Shown: positions 60,454-64,000 of the stretch, piece after piece
Layout: each line of letters opens with the position of its first letter
Numbering within the stretch: position 1 is the stretch's first letter
NCBI RefSeq assembly: GCF_003412465.1
Contig: NZ_QTJV01000008.1
Span: 1 to 64,000, forward strand
Length of the DNA stretch: 64,000 nucleotides
Source: Chitinophaga silvisoli
GTDB lineage: Bacteria > Bacteroidota > Bacteroidia > Chitinophagales > Chitinophagaceae
Direction of reading: 5' to 3'
Made by a program: the position numbers and the translations under genes
Notes under the pieces: generated by a model
What the model was told of the DNA's origin: nothing
What the model saw: only the letters and a program-made list of their open reading frames with translations
Database searches by the model: none

Positions 60454-60948
60454 CTATTTCTTCAATTTTCTTGCATCAACATATCCATTAAACAAAATTG
60501 GCTGCCTGTTGATCCCTATTACCTGCAATGTGCTATAGCCTCCTGTTGATACATTCAGGATCAGTTGACTTGCTTCGTTCGTATCCTTTGGTTTAATTAC
60601 AATTGTCCATCCACCTTTCTTCTTCTCAGTCAACTTGTAATCAAACTTTGTGGATGTAAACTGGATACCTCCTTTTGATGGATCCATGGGCGCTGTATAG
60701 GCCCGGCCAAAATAAGGCAGATAACTGATCACAGAGTCCTTCGTTACGGTGAGATCATAATTGCCATTCAGCTGCCTGTCAGGCGAAGGCCCTGGAGGCA
60801 TTGAAGACTGGGCTGTAAATACATATGTCTGGGTGTTTATCAGGTTTGTAATAGCTGCTTTTTTCTCATCGCTTTTGGATTGGGCAGAAGTGAGGCTGGG
60901 CAGGGATATAGCAATGGCCATAACGCCTGCTATCAGTATATTTTTCAT
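60454..60948 (-). CDS. Exported DUF4251-type protein
   Basis: A 164-residue protein with a signal peptide (ISLPSLTSAQ). The rest fits DUF4251, a beta-rich Bacteroidota family: INTQTYVFTAQSSMPPG, YLPYFGRAY, GGIQFTSTKFDYKLTEKKKGGW and GYVDARKLKK. The function of the family is unknown. ATG 60948 (MKNILIAG) is chosen because it begins the signal peptide; the open frame reaches 46 codons further upstream without family sequence. Its last ~24 bp are echoed ten times downstream. Confidence 0.85.
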   Translation of the reverse strand: MKNILIAGVMAIAISLPSLTSAQSKSDEKKAAITNLINTQTYVFTAQSSMPPGPSPDRQLNGNYDLTVTKDSVISYLPYFGRAYTAPMDPSKGGIQFTSTKFDYKLTEKKKGGWTIVIKPKDTNEASQLILNVSTGGYSTLQVIGINRQPILFNGYVDARKLKK

Positions 60949-61110
60949 AAAATGTTGTTTAGGTGAGTAACTGCGAATATCATTCCAATAAAATAATTGG
61001 TGAGTATTACAACTACTATCACATTTTCGTGTTATAACATATTTAATTTGCATCCCCGACCTTTGTTGGGCACTATCGAGGGACAATGACTAACTAATAA
61101 AGACTCACTC

Positions 61111-62454
61111 TTGCGAAATGTATTGCGTAAACTTACCAACTTGTGGGATAAGGTAGTGGGAGATCCGGCGGAGTTCACGCTGGAGAACCGTGCTTTCAAC
61201 TCCATCAGTGTCATTACATTGGCACTCCTTACTGTACTGTTGCCATTCAATATGTGGCTGGGCCTCACTGCGATATGGATTATCGTACTGGTGTTGCTGA
61301 TCCTGCAGATTTTCTTTCTCTGGCTTTCCAGGTTTAAACGCATTTACAATGTGAGTATGCTGGCTTATGTGATTGTCAGCTATATCACCCTGACGGCTAC
61401 CTATTATCTGAACTCCGGCAGTCATGGCCCTGCGCTGCTGCTGTTTTTCCTGACATTCAATCTGCTGATTGCATTTAGTCCCCGAAAACAACACTGGCTC
61501 TGGGCGACCCTGCACCTGGTCATCCCCATCGCCCTGCTCACGAAAGAATACCTGCAACCCAGCTGGATTGAGGATAGTTACAAGAGTGCCCAGAACAGGT
61601 ATATTGATCTTGCATCGAGCTATTTTGTGACGTTGACCTGCACTTTCCTGATCACCAATTATCTGCGTAACAACTATAACAGGGAGAAGAAGAATGCGGA
61701 AGACCGGGCGGACAAGATCGATATCCAGAATGCTAACCTTGAACAGCTGAACCAGAAAAAGGATAAGCTTTTCTCTATCATTGCGCACGACCTGCAAAGT
61801 CCGCTTAATTCTATTATTACGACCCTGCACCTGATTGCAGAATATGAATTGTCCGAAGAGGAGCGCAAAATGCTGGGCGATGAGCTGCTGACAATGACCA
61901 AGAATACTTCTAATATGCTCACGAACCTCCTTACCTGGTCCAAGATGCAGATGGATGGGCGGGGCGTTCGCCTATCACCCGTACATGTATACGATGTGGT
62001 ACAAAGGGTATTGGCGATTCAACAGATTCTGGCAGATAAGAAGCATGTGACGCTGACCTCGAAAATTGACCCGGCGGTGTATGTGACGGCGGATAACAAT
62101 ATGCTGGAACTGATTATCAGGAACCTCGTTAATAATGCGATTAAGTTCACACCTAATAATGGGCAGGTAAAGATCAGCCTGAATGTGAAGGATGGTATTT
62201 GCCAGCTGATGGTGACGGACAATGGGATTGGCATCGATAGTTCGCATAAGGATGAGATCTTCTCGCTGAAGACGCAGTCTACCTTTGGAACGAACAATGA
62301 GAAAGGGATTGGATTGGGATTGGTGCTTTGTAAGGAATTGCAGGCTTTGCAGCATGGGGAGCTGTGGTTTGAGAGTGTGCCGGGTAAGGGAACGACCTTT
62401 TTTGCTACGATACCGGTGGCGAATCCGGCAGCGGATGGAAGGTTGTCGGCGTAA
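61111..62454 (+). CDS. Membrane-bound sensor histidine kinase
   Basis: A 447-residue kinase: about six membrane helices (~31-185) without a large periplasmic domain, a coiled coil (~190-218), a HisKA phosphorylation domain with H226 (FSIIAHDLQSPLNSII), and an HATPase domain with NNAIKFTPNNG, DNGIGID, GIGLGLVLCKEL and the G2 region. There is no receiver domain and no adjacent regulator, so it is an orphan kinase that could feed the Hpt/NtrC genes 4 kb away (speculative). Start is TTG 61111; no in-frame ATG exists before the first helix. Confidence 0.9.
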   Translation: MRNVLRKLTNLWDKVVGDPAEFTLENRAFNSISVITLALLTVLLPFNMWLGLTAIWIIVLVLLILQIFFLWLSRFKRIYNVSMLAYVIVSYITLTATYYLNSGSHGPALLLFFLTFNLLIAFSPRKQHWLWATLHLVIPIALLTKEYLQPSWIEDSYKSAQNRYIDLASSYFVTLTCTFLITNYLRNNYNREKKNAEDRADKIDIQNANLEQLNQKKDKLFSIIAHDLQSPLNSIITTLHLIAEYELSEEERKMLGDELLTMTKNTSNMLTNLLTWSKMQMDGRGVRLSPVHVYDVVQRVLAIQQILADKKHVTLTSKIDPAVYVTADNNMLELIIRNLVNNAIKFTPNNGQVKISLNVKDGICQLMVTDNGIGIDSSHKDEIFSLKTQSTFGTNNEKGIGLGLVLCKELQALQHGELWFESVPGKGTTFFATIPVANPAADGRLSA

Positions 62455-62489
62455 AAGGCAAGACGGGAAGGTTATTGAATAAAGAATTG

Positions 62490-62690
62490 TGTTATCTGGA
62501 TATGAAGGAGATTGCGTTATCCGGATATAAAGGAGAATGACGGTATCCGGATAAGAAGGAGAATGACATTTTCCGGATATGAAGGAGAATGACGTTATCC
62601 GGATAAGAAGTAGAATGACGTTTTCCGGATATGAAGAAGAATGACGTTTTCCTGATATGAAGCCGAATTGTATTATCCGGATAAAAAACA
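62490..62690. repeat. ~26-bp array with TATCCGGATA core, 8 copies
   Basis: Units GTTATCCGGATATGAAGGAG + AATGAC start near 62491, 62516, 62543, 62570, 62594, 62620, 62646 and 62671. The core TATCCGGATA is a 10-bp palindrome in several copies, TTTCCGGATA in others. It lies between the convergent kinase and SusD genes. Confidence 0.9.
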
Positions 62691-62711
62691 GCGGAGCCGA
62701 AGACCCCGCTG
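62683..62711 (-). terminator. Terminator of the second susD gene
   Basis: CAGCGG (62689-62694) / CCGCTG (62706-62711), with TTCG in the loop on the minus strand, followed by TTTTTTAT. It overlaps the end of the 26-bp array. Confidence 0.75.
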
Positions 62712-62726
62712 CTTTCCGGGTTCCGC

Positions 62727-64000
62727 TTACTTATCCCACCAGAGAAAATCTGCCAAATTATTTACCTCCGGCACATTTGCCGCATTCCGGCTGGTCTCAG
62801 AGGCCGGATAACTCACCCTCCTGATAAACGTACTCAATAGCGCATTCGCTGGTAATTTAAAATCTTTGTATTTGTAATCATACCTCCGGGCATCTGTCCA
62901 GCACTCCGGCTGCAGGAACAGGGCCACATATTTCTCTTTGAAGATAAGATCCCTGGAGAATGCTGGTAATTGTGCCAGATAGGCTGCCTTGTCAGCCGCA
63001 GACACGCCCACTTTATCCATATTGGCTCCTATCCCATCCAGGTAAGCCTGGTAGGCCTTTGCCGGATCTGTGTCATAGTAAGCTTCGGCAGCTATGAACC
63101 TGGCTTCTGCATAGGTCAGCAACAGTAAAGGAGCCCCTGATTTACTATAATACCCGTTTACGGAGAGGTAGCACTGCCCCTTGTCTGTTCCGGAGCCTAC
63201 GCGGCCTGCCCCATTTACTGTGCCCCTGTAATCACCATACCGGGTCGTATCGGTGATCAGCGGCAGACGGGGATCAAAAATGCCATAAGTGGTGCCATTC
63301 AGGGCATTGATAAAGGTGGCACTAAGCCAGCCATCCAGGTTACCGCTGGCATTGCCTACGGCGACTTCATTCCAGAGGCTCAGGCTTTCAAAACGGGTGA
63401 TGGCAGCATCGTCACTATTGCTGATATATCCATTTTCCAGGGCAGCCAATACGGCAGCAGGATCATAGTTTGCCTGTTTGCTTAGGCGATTGAGTAAGCG
63501 TGCCTTGAGGGTATAAGCAGTTTTGATCCAGGCTGCGGCTGAACCGCCATGTACCAGGTCGTTTTCCGCATCCAGGGTAATGAGTGGGTCAGCCTGGTTG
63601 AGCGCAGCGATTCCCTTTTCTATGAGCAATAAGCAGGTATCGTAAATGGCTTCACCTTTGTCATAAGCGGGTGTAAGGTAGGTTGCTCCCTGCCATGCCT
63701 GGGAATAAGGCGCATCTCCCCAAAGATCTATCAGCATACTCATGTTGTAAGCCTCCAGGATCTGACCTACACCCATGTGCTGATAGGCGTTTTTCGCCGC
63801 AGCCAGGGCTTCCATCTGCCGGATGTCTTCAATTGTAAGGTAGATATTCTTCCAGGTACTGCTGGCATCTATATCATCATACACATCAGTGGCGCTGCTG
63901 GCATTGGGCGAAGCCAGCTGTTGTACATAATATGACGTGATATTGGCTACGTTGAAGACATTGACACCTGTCTGGTAGGTGACTTCTGCCAGGAGCCCGT
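62727..64000 (-). CDS. SusD/RagB family lipoprotein, 5' end outside the window
   Basis: The frame is open through the right window edge, so the start, signal and lipid Cys are not seen. The visible ~424 residues show the SusD-like type 2 features: YNMSMLIDLWGDAPYSQA, PLLLLTYAEARFIAAEAY, and an ending FLWWDK. It should bind a glycan at the cell surface with a SusC partner that would lie beyond 64000. The substrate is unknown. Confidence 0.88.
   Translation of the reverse strand, partial: GLLAEVTYQTGVNVFNVANITSYYVQQLASPNASSATDVYDDIDASSTWKNIYLTIEDIRQMEALAAAKNAYQHMGVGQILEAYNMSMLIDLWGDAPYSQAWQGATYLTPAYDKGEAIYDTCLLLIEKGIAALNQADPLITLDAENDLVHGGSAAAWIKTAYTLKARLLNRLSKQANYDPAAVLAALENGYISNSDDAAITRFESLSLWNEVAVGNASGNLDGWLSATFINALNGTTYGIFDPRLPLITDTTRYGDYRGTVNGAGRVGSGTDKGQCYLSVNGYYSKSGAPLLLLTYAEARFIAAEAYYDTDPAKAYQAYLDGIGANMDKVGVSAADKAAYLAQLPAFSRDLIFKEKYVALFLQPECWTDARRYDYKYKDFKLPANALLSTFIRRVSYPASETSRNAANVPEVNNLADFLWWDK

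Overview
The window reads as chromosomal DNA of a Bacteroidota member close to Chitinophaga (family Chitinophagaceae). The support is a SusC/SusD pair and a second, truncated SusD, a FecR/DUF4974 anti-sigma factor, a type IX secretion C-terminal signal, a NUDIX-type arabinose regulator, and two promoters matching the Bacteroidota consensus TTTG-N20/21-TAnnTTTG. No rRNA, tRNA, insertion sequence, phage or CRISPR array was seen. The lineage is inferred from gene content, not from a marker gene.

Layout. 1-8 kb: guanine deaminase, ClpB, and two DUF3857/transglutaminase-like proteins joined by a chain of two mini-ORFs. 8-9.6 kb: queG and a small serine hydrolase. 9.8-26 kb: a sugar region with araA, araD-araB, a NUDIX-type AraR, a HAD phosphatase, a susC-susD-DUF5123 operon, a hypothetical gene, a Na+/sugar symporter and a Na+/dicarboxylate-type symporter. 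A 13-bp operator-like palindrome lies before araB, araR and the sugar symporter and ties them into a putative AraR regulon. 27-31 kb: a methionine-type operon (metB, amidohydrolase, YdcF-like) behind a complete SAM-I riboswitch. 31.2-37.7 kb: a TetR-controlled RND efflux operon. 37.7-44 kb: SGNH hydrolase, a 58-residue unlisted gene, a LuxR-type regulator with a degenerate receiver, an orphan FecR and a GH92 mannosidase. 44.4-48.7 kb: a repeat-rich OmpA-type surface protein, a T9SS-sorted protein and a VOC protein. 49-57.5 kb: MscS channel, DEAD-box helicase, a membrane-tethered receiver protein, a glycosyltransferase, a 2-kb repeat island, an NtrC-type regulator and an Hpt protein. 57.5-64 kb: small stress-type and hypothetical genes, a methyltransferase, a histidine kinase and a SusD cut by the window edge.

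The most unusual property is in the spaces between genes. Almost every longer gap holds its own private tandem array (unit 16-86 bp, 2-11 copies). Several arrays or single copies repeat the last 20-65 bp of the neighbouring gene (guaD, the 5877-7910 transglutaminase-like gene, araA, tolC, mscS, the DUF4251 gene). At two loci the copy is itself a mini-ORF with its own ATG: two 28-codon frames chained by TAATG stop/start overlaps at 5705-5877, and a 23-codon frame after tolC at 33374-33445. The 2-kb island at 53735-55733 combines three arrays with five copies of a GC-rich hairpin element and an almost C-free strand. These structures are directly visible. Their function is unknown.
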